NCBI GenBank assembly: GCA_023432725.1 | Contig: JAEYUH010000267.1 | Span: forward strand, 1 to 7,854 | Direction of reading: 5' to 3' | DNA: 7,854 nucleotides | Source of the DNA: Actinomycetes bacterium | GTDB taxonomy: Bacteria; Actinomycetota; Actinomycetes; Propionibacteriales; Propionibacteriaceae | Shown: positions 1 to 5,891 of the stretch, in pieces | Layout of the letters: each line of letters starts with the position of its first letter | Numbering within the stretch: the stretch's first letter is position 1 | Made by a program: the position numbers and the translations under genes | Notes under the pieces: model-generated | What the model saw: the letters and a program-made list of their open reading frames with translations, nothing else | Told to the model about the DNA's origin: nothing | Databases searched by the model: none

Positions 1-2423
1 AACACCCGGAACGCGTCCCGGTAGTAGTGGCCCTGTCGAACCAGGTTGGCCTCGCTCACCGGCGTCCCGACGGTGACATCGAGCTCGGTGACCGCCTGCA
101 CCACGTCGAGCGACGCGAACCGGGTCAACGCCGCCTGCAGCGAGCTGATCGGCGTGGTGAGGCTGACGTGGAACTGGTGCCCGACGCCGTCCAGCGGCAC
201 CCCGGCGGCCAGCAGGCGCTCGACGAGGGCGAAGTACTGGTCCTGCTTGAGCCCCTGTTCGGTGTTGTAGTCGTTGATGAACAGCGTGACCGGACGCGCC
301 ACCTCACTGTCGGGGACGGCGTAGGTCTGGTTGAACGCCGCGTCGGCCAGTTCGAAGGCCAGCGGGATGTAGTCCTCGCCGAAGACCGCGTACCAGGCGC
401 TGCGGCGCAGGCCGTCGTCCTGGGCTGCGTCGGAGACGACCTCGTTCACCACGTCCCAGGCGACCAACGGGTTGGTGGCCGACCCGAAGGGGCCGTACCG
501 CTCGGAGATCGCCCGTGCGATGTTGTCGATGTGGGTGGCCAGCCGGTCGCGCAGGAAGGCACGGTCGGCGTCGTTGTCGCCGAGCTGGCGCCCGGTGTCG
601 TCGGTGAAGAACCAGTCAGGGGTCTGGGAGTGCCACAGCAGGACGTGCCCGTAGAGCCTCAGGTTGTTCGCCTGGGCGAAGTCGAGCAGCGTGAGGGCCT
701 CAGGGTGCGGCCGGAAGTTGCGCTCCGCGTCGTACCAGGCCTCGACCTTCATGTGGTTCTCGGCAGTGATCTGGTTGAAGTGGTGGTTGACAAGGATCGC
801 CGGGTTGCCGGTGGCCTCCCTGCTGTCGATCGCCACGCCGACCGGGAAGTCGACGGTGTTCTTCAGCGGCTCGAGGTCGGTCTGTACCACCGGCGGCTCC
901 GGGACCCAGACCCTCACCTCGTCGACGAGGAAGGTCGAGGTGTTCCCGCTCTGGTACAGGGTCTCGAAGTAGATCTCCGCCTCGGTGTCGAAGGCGGGCA
1001 TCGTGAACTGGCCGCCGACCCGGGTCCAGCCGTCATTGCGCAGCCCGGTCAGCGCCATCAGGTTGCTGAAGGTCGGGGAGCCCTCGCGCACCGTCCGTGC
1101 CGACAGGGTCGCCTCACCCGGGTCCTCGCCCTCGGCGAAGCGCACCCAGGCCTCGAACTCCAAGGTGGTGCCGCCCAGGCCTTCGACTGCGGACACGTCG
1201 TACTGCATGCCGTCACCGTCGTTGTCGCGATCCGACACTTGGGCCGCGTTCGCGGTGCCGTCGGCCCCGCCGGCCACCACGGTCAGCGTCGGTGCGGTCT
1301 CGTCCGGCAGCCGCGGGGCCCAGCCCTGCAGCGTGCCGTCCTCGAAGTCGGTGTCGATCAGCGTGGTGCCGGGCTGCGGCCCGCCGCCGGGGCGCGGGAC
1401 GGTGACCAGGACGTCATCGACAAGGAGCGTCGCGGTGGTGGACGCCTCGACGTAGAGCTCGGCGGGCGGGTTCTCGGCGTCCGGGGTGAAGGTGCCAGTC
1501 AGCTGCACCCATTCGGTGTCGGTCACGCTGGCGCGGTTGGTCACCCACGGGTACTCGTTCCAGCCGTCCTCGCCGGTGGTGTTGGGCTGGTTGACGCCGA
1601 AGTTCACCTCGGCGGCTGCCTCGCCGGCGGCGAGCTTCACCCAGGCCGAGATCGTGTAGACGACGTTGCCGGAGGTGAACACGTCGGCCGCGGCCACCCG
1701 GGCCCCTTCCCAGGTCGCGCCGCGCTCGCTCACCTGCAGGGCCTGGGCGCCGCCGTGCGCGTCGCCGACGAGGGTCAGCGAGGCGGAGCCGCGAGGTCCC
1801 CAGGGCGCCGGGTCGGCGCCCTCGAAGTCGCTGGCCAGCACTGTGACGTAGTCGGGTTCAGGCTCGGGGGCCGTGATCCGGATGTCGTCCACCAGGAACT
1901 CGGCGGTGGCGCTGGCCGACTCGATGTAGAGCACGGTGGGAGGGTGCTGGGCGTCGACCGTGTAGTAACCGCTGAGCTGCACCCACTCGTCAGCGGTGAC
2001 GTCCACCCGGCCGCCGACCCACGGGTACTCGTTCCAGTCCTCGTCGGGGTCGATCTTGGGCTGGTTGACGCCGAAGTTCAGCTGCGTGGGCTCCGCCCCC
2101 GCCGGCAGCTTGACCCACCCGGTGACGTGGTACTCGCCCTGGGTGAACAGGGTCGAGACGTCGACCTGGGGCCCGTGCCAGCCTTCGGACCGGTTGGCCA
2201 CCAGCAGCGCCTGGCTCCCGGAGCGGGCGTCGTCCGACAGCGACAGGGCGGCCGGGCCGCGGCCCGTCCACGGTTCGTAGCCGCCCTCGAAGCCGCTCTC
2301 CAGAACCACGACCTCGGCCGCGTTCGCCGGAGCTGCCGCCAGGGTGACCGAGACGAGCGCCCCGCCGGCCGCGAGCGAGATCGCTGCCAGTCCGCTCAGA
2401 AAGTTTCGCCAGACCTGCCTCAT
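1..2423 (-). CDS. Secreted GH10 endo-1,4-beta-xylanase with three N-terminal CBM22-like modules (C-terminus outside window)
   Basis: Predicted to cut internal beta-1,4 bonds of xylan outside the cell. 807 codons are visible; the frame is still open at base 1. Residues 1-35/36 form a Sec-type signal peptide (MRQVWRNF, hydrophobic Ala/Leu core, APANAA cleavage region). Three beta-sandwich modules of the CBM4/9/22 type follow, opening at the FE motifs of residues 45, 200 and 360, about 155-160 residues apart. Modules 1 and 2 share NFGVNQP and WNEYPWV, and each ends in a LVDD motif. The GH10 barrel starts near residue 515: ENHMK at 555-559, GHVLLWHSQTPDW around 592-604 (W597, H598), acid/base E661 in WDVVNE, nucleophile E780 in VTELDV. 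Both catalytic glutamates are present, so it should be active if the missing last barrel strands are intact. The ATG is chosen because AAAGGAG lies 7 bases upstream and the signal peptide begins there. Family assignment is firm; CBM22 rather than another CBM4/9-like family is inference. Confidence 0.95.
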   Translation of the reverse strand, partial: MRQVWRNFLSGLAAISLAAGGALVSVTLAAAPANAAEVVVLESGFEGGYEPWTGRGPAALSLSDDARSGSQALLVANRSEGWHGPQVDVSTLFTQGEYHVTGWVKLPAGAEPTQLNFGVNQPKIDPDEDWNEYPWVGGRVDVTADEWVQLSGYYTVDAQHPPTVLYIESASATAEFLVDDIRITAPEPEPDYVTVLASDFEGADPAPWGPRGSASLTLVGDAHGGAQALQVSERGATWEGARVAAADVFTSGNVVYTISAWVKLAAGEAAAEVNFGVNQPNTTGEDGWNEYPWVTNRASVTDTEWVQLTGTFTPDAENPPAELYVEASTTATLLVDDVLVTVPRPGGGPQPGTTLIDTDFEDGTLQGWAPRLPDETAPTLTVVAGGADGTANAAQVSDRDNDGDGMQYDVSAVEGLGGTTLEFEAWVRFAEGEDPGEATLSARTVREGSPTFSNLMALTGLRNDGWTRVGGQFTMPAFDTEAEIYFETLYQSGNTSTFLVDEVRVWVPEPPVVQTDLEPLKNTVDFPVGVAIDSREATGNPAILVNHHFNQITAENHMKVEAWYDAERNFRPHPEALTLLDFAQANNLRLYGHVLLWHSQTPDWFFTDDTGRQLGDNDADRAFLRDRLATHIDNIARAISERYGPFGSATNPLVAWDVVNEVVSDAAQDDGLRRSAWYAVFGEDYIPLAFELADAAFNQTYAVPDSEVARPVTLFINDYNTEQGLKQDQYFALVERLLAAGVPLDGVGHQFHVSLTTPISSLQAALTRFASLDVVQAVTELDVTVGTPVSEANLVRQGHYYRDAFRV
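1543..2080 (-). repeat. Imperfect tandem duplication within the xylanase gene (CBM modules 1 and 2)
   Basis: Two long exact matches recur at the same 474-base offset: 21 bases at 1543-1563 and 2017-2037 (encoding WNEYPWV), and 25 bases at 1582-1606 and 2056-2080 (encoding NFGVNQP). The equal offset and shared reading frame show that modules 1 and 2 are duplicates of one another. Module 3 lacks these matches and is more divergent. Confidence 0.8.
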
Positions 2424-2488
2424 TTGCCTGCTCCTTTGCGCGCATGACGGCGTCGTCGCGGTCAGGGTAGGCAGCGGCTTCCCTCGCT

Positions 2489-2509
2489 GGCAACGGTTGA
2501 AACGTTGCC
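2489..2509. promoter_or_regulatory. 21-bp near-palindrome, candidate LacI-family operator of the xylanase gene
   Basis: GGCAACG and CGTTGCC are perfect inverted 7-mers around a 7-base centre (GTTGAAA). Nine of ten base pairs of the 21-bp palindrome match. It lies 66 bases upstream of the xylanase ATG, just downstream of a possible -10 box, where a repressor would block transcription. LacI-family regulators commonly control xylanase and other glycoside hydrolase genes in actinobacteria. The regulator itself is not in this window. An RNA stem-loop in the 5' leader is the alternative reading. Confidence 0.45.
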
Positions 2510-2515
2510 GGAAGG

Positions 2516-2533
2516 ATCGAAACTCTATCGAAA
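2516..2533 (-). promoter_or_regulatory. Possible xylanase -10 element between direct repeats
   Basis: On the minus strand TAGAGT (2527-2522) fits the TAnnnT pattern of a -10 box. No good -35 sits 16-18 bases upstream. The element overlaps two copies of TTTCGAT whose starts are 11 bases apart, about one helical turn (plus-strand ATCGAAA at 2516 and 2527). If used, transcription would start near 2515 and give a leader of about 90 bases. The direct repeats could instead be an activator or repressor site. Confidence 0.28.
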
Positions 2534-2554
2534 ACCGCGCGATCATGCCCGGTG

Positions 2555-2570
2555 TGGCAAACGTTTTCGA
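2555..2570. promoter_or_regulatory. AAACGTTT palindrome, second candidate LacI-type operator
   Basis: The site reads TGGCAAACGTTTTCGA on the plus strand, with a perfect 8-bp core AAACGTTT and two further matching outer pairs (six of eight pairs in all). An even palindrome with a central CpG is the classic LacI-family operator form. It is 132 bases upstream of the xylanase start and about 63 bases (centre to centre) from the 2489-2509 palindrome, so the two could act as paired operators. Function is inferred. Confidence 0.35.
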
Positions 2571-2577
2571 CGCACCG

Positions 2578-2610
2578 CCGCGGCCCCGTCCACGGTGGAC
2601 GGGGCCGCGG
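2578..2610 (-). terminator. Perfect GC hairpin after the nucleotidase gene
   Basis: A 15-bp perfect inverted repeat (CCGCGGCCCCGTCCA and its complement) closes on a 3-base loop at 2593-2595. It begins 9 bases after the TAG stop of the nucleotidase gene. No T-run follows on either strand, which is usual for terminators in high-GC actinobacteria. It should separate nucleotidase transcription from the xylanase promoter region. Position and stem strength make a terminator role likely. Confidence 0.8.
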
Positions 2611-2619
2611 TGAGTGGTA

Positions 2620-5175
2620 CTACTTCTTGACCCTGACCACCCTGGAGGTTGCCGAGACCGGCTGCTGGTCCCTGGCTGTGGCCACCACGGTGACCGAGAG
2701 CGAGTGGCCCTTGTCAGCCCTGGCGATCCGGTACAGCGGCCTGGTGGCCCCGGAGATCGGCTCGCCGTCCCGCTTCCACTGGAAGCTGAACTTCAGCTTG
2801 TCCTGGTTCCACATCCCCGGGGTCGCCAGAACCACCCAGCCGACCCGCGCCTTGCCCACGATCCTGGGCGGGGAGAGGTTGGCCAGCGCCTTGGCGACCG
2901 GGACGACTGGCGCGGAGGTCACCGACACCGGGGTGGCGCCGGACGCCTTCGCCGTGACCACCACCGTCAGGGCGCGCCCCACGTCGTGGGGACCGACCCG
3001 GTAGGTGCGCCCGGTGGCCTTGGGGATGTCCTTGCCGTCACGCTGCCAGCGGTAGCTGAACGTCACGCCCTGGGTCGGCCACCAGGTGCCGGGGTCGGCC
3101 TCGAGGACGGCGTTCTTCACCGCCTTGCCGAGGATCCGCGGCGGGGTGAGGTTGACCGCGGCGGCGTCCGGCCCGGCCACCGTGAGGGAGGTCCACCCGA
3201 TGAGTTCGTCCTCGTTGGTGAACACAGCGAGCTTGTGAGCGCCGGCCGGGGTGCCGGGCGGCAGGGTGACGGTCACCGTGCCGTCAGCCGCTACCGGTCC
3301 CGCGTAGAGCAGCACGGGCTCGGAGAACAACCAGACCTCGACCTGGTCGTTGGCGAGTTCCTCCCCGCCGACCGTCACCACCACCTGGTCGCCGGCCCGC
3401 GCCGCGTCCGGGCCGTCAACCGACCCGGCATTCTCGTCGGTCAGCTCACCGGCCTCGGCCGGCGGGATGACCAGCGGCTTCGCCCGCCCCAACGCGGGCG
3501 GGGAGACCTCGCTGTGGGTCTGGAAGTACTCCACGGCCGCCTGAAGGTCGATCTGTCCGGAGTCGGCCTTGTTCGTGCCCTGCGCGAGGGTGGTGAAGTT
3601 GTCGCCACCGGAGGCCAGGAACGAGTTCACCACCACCCGGTAGGTGGCCGCCTCGTCCAGCGGCTCCTCGTGGAAGAGGATGTCGTGGACGTGGCTGCCG
3701 CGCGGCGCGGACGGGTCATAGCTGTACGACAGTGCCTCCGAGATGCCGAGCCGGAGAACCGGGCGGGAGGCCCCGGCCGGCTGCCACTGCTCCTCGAGCA
3801 CGCTGCGGATCTGCGCGCCGGTGAGGTCCATCGTGACCAGGGTGTTGGCGAACGGCTGGACGAGTGCGGCCTCCTTGTAGGTCACCACTCCGTCGCCGCC
3901 GGCACCTGCGTACAGCAGGTCGGCCCGCAGGCCACCCGGGTTCATGAAGGCGAGCACCGCCGGCTGCGCACCGCCGTAGTTCGGGTTCTCGCTGGTAGCC
4001 CACAGCTGGATGTCGGCGACGAGCGAGCCCAGGCTCGACTCCGAGCCGCGGTCCTCGACGCCGGGGCTCCTGAAGGCCCGGGTGATGTCGGCGGTGATGG
4101 TGCCGACCTGGACGCCACCGGGCCCCTCGGCCGCCGCCACCGCGGCGTTGACGATCTCCACGACCGCGGGATCCGGCGTGGCGGAGTTCGCCAGCGGGAT
4201 CAGCCCCGAGGTGGCGCTGAGAACTGTGCCGTTGTCGGGGTCGACGCTGAGCACCACCTGGCCGAGGTTCGTCGCGTACGACCCGGTCTGGATCACCGGG
4301 CGACCCTGGATCATGCAGTTGTAGGCCAGATGGGTGTGGGCGGAGAAGATCACGTCGACCTCGGCGGCCGCACCGTGCACCAGTTCGCCGAAGTTGGTGT
4401 CCTCGGCCTCGATCGCCGAGCAGGAGGTGTTGCTCGACCCGTCGTGGATCAGCGCGACGATGACCTCAGCTTCACCGTTGCCCGCATCGCCGTCCGACAG
4501 CTGCGCTGCCACCCGGTTCAGAGCAACCAACGGGTCACCGAAGTCGAGGGTGGCGATCCCTGCCGGGGAGACGAGCGAATAGGTCTCGGCGGTGACCAGG
4601 CCGACAAAGCCGATGGTCACACCGGCGCGCTCGATGATCTCGTACTCAGGCAGGACGGGGTCCTGGGTGCCCTTGGCGTAGACGTTGGCCCCCAGATAGG
4701 GGAACTCGGTCTTGTGGAGGTCGGTGCTCGGGTCCTCGACACCGCCGTACTCGGCGGGCAGCCGGTCCAGCAGGGCTGTGAAGCCCTTGTCGAACTCGTG
4801 GTTGCCGACCGCGCTCACGTCGAGTCCCGCGGCGTTGAGCACGTCGATGGTCGGGTTGTCGTCGGAGATGAACGACTCGAAGGTGGTGGCACCGATGTTG
4901 TCGCCGGAGGACACGAACACGGTGTTCGGGTTCTCGGCCCGCAGTGCGTTGACCTTGCCGGCCAGCACCGCACCGAGTTGGACCACGGGGTTGGGGCCGG
5001 ACCAGATCCGGCCGTGGAAGTCGTTGATGCCCAGCAACTGGATCGACACCGGGTCAGCGGCGTGAGCAGGAGTGGCGGCTGCGAGGCCGGTGCCGAGGGC
5101 GAGCGTGGTCGCGGTGGCGATGGCGAGCGCCCTGGCGGTTCGGGGTGGACGATGACGGTGGGTGGTGAGGCTCAT
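2620..5175 (-). CDS. Secreted bifunctional metallophosphatase/5'-nucleotidase (UshA-like) with C-terminal Ig-like repeats
   Basis: Predicted to hydrolyse extracellular nucleotides (and possibly UDP-sugars or related phosphoesters) to nucleosides and phosphate with a two-metal centre. 851 residues, complete. Signal peptide about 1-39 (TPAHA/AD). The metallophosphoesterase domain spans about 44-330, with ligand motifs NDFHGR (D52, H54), SSGDN (D92), GNHEFD (N125, H126), H244, and AHTH (H280, H282). The 5'-nucleotidase C-terminal domain spans about 355-545: NPGGLR at 412-417, PFANTL at 441-446 and SGGDNF at 522-527, with F442 and F527 where the family stacks the base. Residues 585-668 look like one Ig-like domain. 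Two homologous repeats begin NLTPPRILGKA (675) and NLSPPRIVGKA (766). There is no LPXTG motif or terminal membrane helix, so it is probably released or loosely wall-associated. AAGGA lies 5 bases before the ATG. Typical UshA proteins (about 550 residues) lack the C-terminal 300 residues. Confidence 0.95.
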   Translation of the reverse strand: MSLTTHRHRPPRTARALAIATATTLALGTGLAAATPAHAADPVSIQLLGINDFHGRIWSGPNPVVQLGAVLAGKVNALRAENPNTVFVSSGDNIGATTFESFISDDNPTIDVLNAAGLDVSAVGNHEFDKGFTALLDRLPAEYGGVEDPSTDLHKTEFPYLGANVYAKGTQDPVLPEYEIIERAGVTIGFVGLVTAETYSLVSPAGIATLDFGDPLVALNRVAAQLSDGDAGNGEAEVIVALIHDGSSNTSCSAIEAEDTNFGELVHGAAAEVDVIFSAHTHLAYNCMIQGRPVIQTGSYATNLGQVVLSVDPDNGTVLSATSGLIPLANSATPDPAVVEIVNAAVAAAEGPGGVQVGTITADITRAFRSPGVEDRGSESSLGSLVADIQLWATSENPNYGGAQPAVLAFMNPGGLRADLLYAGAGGDGVVTYKEAALVQPFANTLVTMDLTGAQIRSVLEEQWQPAGASRPVLRLGISEALSYSYDPSAPRGSHVHDILFHEEPLDEAATYRVVVNSFLASGGDNFTTLAQGTNKADSGQIDLQAAVEYFQTHSEVSPPALGRAKPLVIPPAEAGELTDENAGSVDGPDAARAGDQVVVTVGGEELANDQVEVWLFSEPVLLYAGPVAADGTVTVTLPPGTPAGAHKLAVFTNEDELIGWTSLTVAGPDAAAVNLTPPRILGKAVKNAVLEADPGTWWPTQGVTFSYRWQRDGKDIPKATGRTYRVGPHDVGRALTVVVTAKASGATPVSVTSAPVVPVAKALANLSPPRIVGKARVGWVVLATPGMWNQDKLKFSFQWKRDGEPISGATRPLYRIARADKGHSLSVTVVATARDQQPVSATSRVVRVKK

Positions 5176-5176
5176 G

Positions 5177-5200
5177 TGAGTCCTTCGTCGTCGGGACTCA
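5177..5200 (-). promoter_or_regulatory. Hairpin overlapping the nucleotidase ribosome-binding site
   Basis: In the mRNA sense TGAGTCC and GGACTCA form a perfect 7-bp stem around a 10-base loop. The 3' arm contains the GGA of the only Shine-Dalgarno-like sequence (AAGGA, 5185-5181) and ends one base before the ATG. Folding would partly hide the ribosome-binding site, so it could tune translation. It may equally be a DNA operator or chance. Confidence 0.4.
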
Positions 5201-5270
5201 GCCTGGTCGGCCTGCTCCGTCCCGGCAGCACCGTTGGGGGCGGGCCAAGAAGGCTGAACGGATGGCCCAT

Positions 5271-5300
5271 TCTGGCCGACGGCTCAGCGGAACCGCCAGA
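5271..5300 (-). terminator. Weak stem-loop downstream of the DoxX-like gene
   Basis: TCTGGC (5300-5295 on the minus strand) pairs with GCCAGA (5276-5271). A second 4-bp helix, including one G-U pair, and a bulge lie inside. It starts 35 bases after the DoxX-like stop and has no T-run. The 160-base gap before the nucleotidase (5176-5335) shows no clear -35/-10 promoter. A terminator is only a possibility; read-through into the nucleotidase gene cannot be excluded. Confidence 0.2.
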
Positions 5301-5335
5301 TCCCCCGCAGTAGGTACATCAGACCCCCGCGAGGA

Positions 5336-5716
5336 TCAGGAACCGAAGGGAGCCGGCCCGAGGCGTCCGAACGCGACGAACATCGCCAGCGCCAGCAGGA
5401 CGAGGTTGACCCCGAGCCGTGAGTACTCGTTGCGCCGCACGTGGAGCGCCATCGCCAACACCATGATCGCCGCCAGGCCGAGCGCGGCCAGCGGGACGAG
5501 GAAGAGGGCGATCCTGGTCAGCCCCGGCAGCACAAGGCCCAGGGCACCGAGCACCTCGACCGCCCCGAGCGCGCGCAGGACTACCTCGTCGACGTCCTCC
5601 ACCCAGGTCAGGCCGCCGGCGTGCAGCCGCTCGCGATCCCTGCTGAGCTTCGTGACGCCGCAGGTGAGGAAGACGACGGCGAGCAGCACCGTGACGATCC
5701 ACACGACGGCGCTCAA
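5336..5716 (-). CDS. DoxX-like small integral membrane protein
   Basis: 126 residues from the TTG at 5716. Four hydrophobic segments lie at about 2-20, 47-63, 68-90 and 101-117. Features typical of the DoxX/DoxX-like (DoxX_2) group are a TM1 ending in CGVTKL, a VEVLGALGLVLPGL stretch in TM2, AMALHVRRNE after TM3, and a final NLVLLALAMFVAFGR helix. Some DoxX relatives join membrane redox or oxidative-stress complexes, but many are uncharacterised, so the role here is unknown. The start is chosen because GGAGG sits 6 bases upstream and a good promoter predicts transcription from about 5740. A TTG at 5743 would give 135 residues (MSPKHRRRV added), but it has no ribosome-binding site and lies at or before the predicted transcript start. 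GTG at 5704 is another possible start. The gene appears to be a single transcription unit. Confidence 0.85.
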   Translation of the reverse strand: MSAVVWIVTVLLAVVFLTCGVTKLSRDRERLHAGGLTWVEDVDEVVLRALGAVEVLGALGLVLPGLTRIALFLVPLAALGLAAIMVLAMALHVRRNEYSRLGVNLVLLALAMFVAFGRLGPAPFGS

Positions 5717-5722
5717 GACCCT

Positions 5723-5727
5723 CCTCC
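5723..5727 (-). promoter_or_regulatory. Shine-Dalgarno deciding the DoxX-like start
   Basis: GGAGG, part of GGAGGAGG (5727-5720), lies 6 bases before the TTG at 5716. The longer TTG start at 5743 has no purine-rich sequence at a suitable distance. This favours the 126-residue product. Confidence 0.65.
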
Positions 5728-5746
5728 GATGCTTCGGCGACAAGCG

Positions 5747-5775
5747 ACGATAAGCAAAATCATCAACCGGTGCAA
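5747..5775 (-). promoter_or_regulatory. Promoter of the DoxX-like gene
   Basis: On the minus strand TTGCAC (5775-5770) and TATCGT (5752-5747) are separated by exactly 17 bases. They match housekeeping -35 (TTGACA-like) and -10 (TAnnnT) elements. Predicted transcription starts near 5740 with a leader of about 24 bases. The local AT-rich patch stands out from the surrounding GC-rich DNA. Confidence 0.6.
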
Positions 5776-5822
5776 ATCTGAGAGAACGTCAGGACGGAAC
5801 TCAGGAAGCGCTGCCGAGCCCG

Positions 5823-5859
5823 CGCGGCGGTGAAGCGGGGTTCGGGACGCACCGCAGCG
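5823..5859 (-). terminator. Possible terminator stem-loop after the MFS gene
   Basis: Arms at 5823-5832 and 5850-5859 pair in nine of ten positions around a 17-base loop. The stem begins 32 bases after the MFS stop codon and there is no T-run. Its place between the MFS stop and the DoxX promoter suits a terminator, but the long loop and one mismatch make it weak. Confidence 0.35.
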
Positions 5860-5891
5860 GCTCGCCCGCTGTCGAATTTCACCAGTCGGCG

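Noticed and set aside
27..2447. Plus-strand open frame of 806 codons opposite the xylanase gene
   Set aside because: Low-complexity Arg/Gly/Val/Asp composition; the minus-strand frame encodes a full signal peptide, CBM modules and GH10 motifs.
2620..2700. Cell-wall sorting signal at the nucleotidase C-terminus
   Set aside because: The protein ends in a short basic tail after a beta-rich repeat; there is no LPXTG motif and no hydrophobic terminal helix.
2614..5313. Plus-strand open frame of 899 codons opposite the nucleotidase gene
   Set aside because: It is rich in Arg, Gly, Asp, Val and His with no recognisable domain, and mirrors the codon bias of the minus-strand gene, whose catalytic motifs are all clear.
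5176..5335. PHO-box-like phosphate control site before the nucleotidase gene
   Set aside because: GGTTCC and CGTTCA occur but are not arranged as 11-base direct repeats, so there is no support for PhoP binding.
5713..5763. 16-codon ATG mini-frame overlapping the DoxX-like start (MILLIVACRRSIGGGS)
   Set aside because: It has no ribosome-binding site, and its ATG lies inside the predicted promoter, upstream of the expected transcript start.
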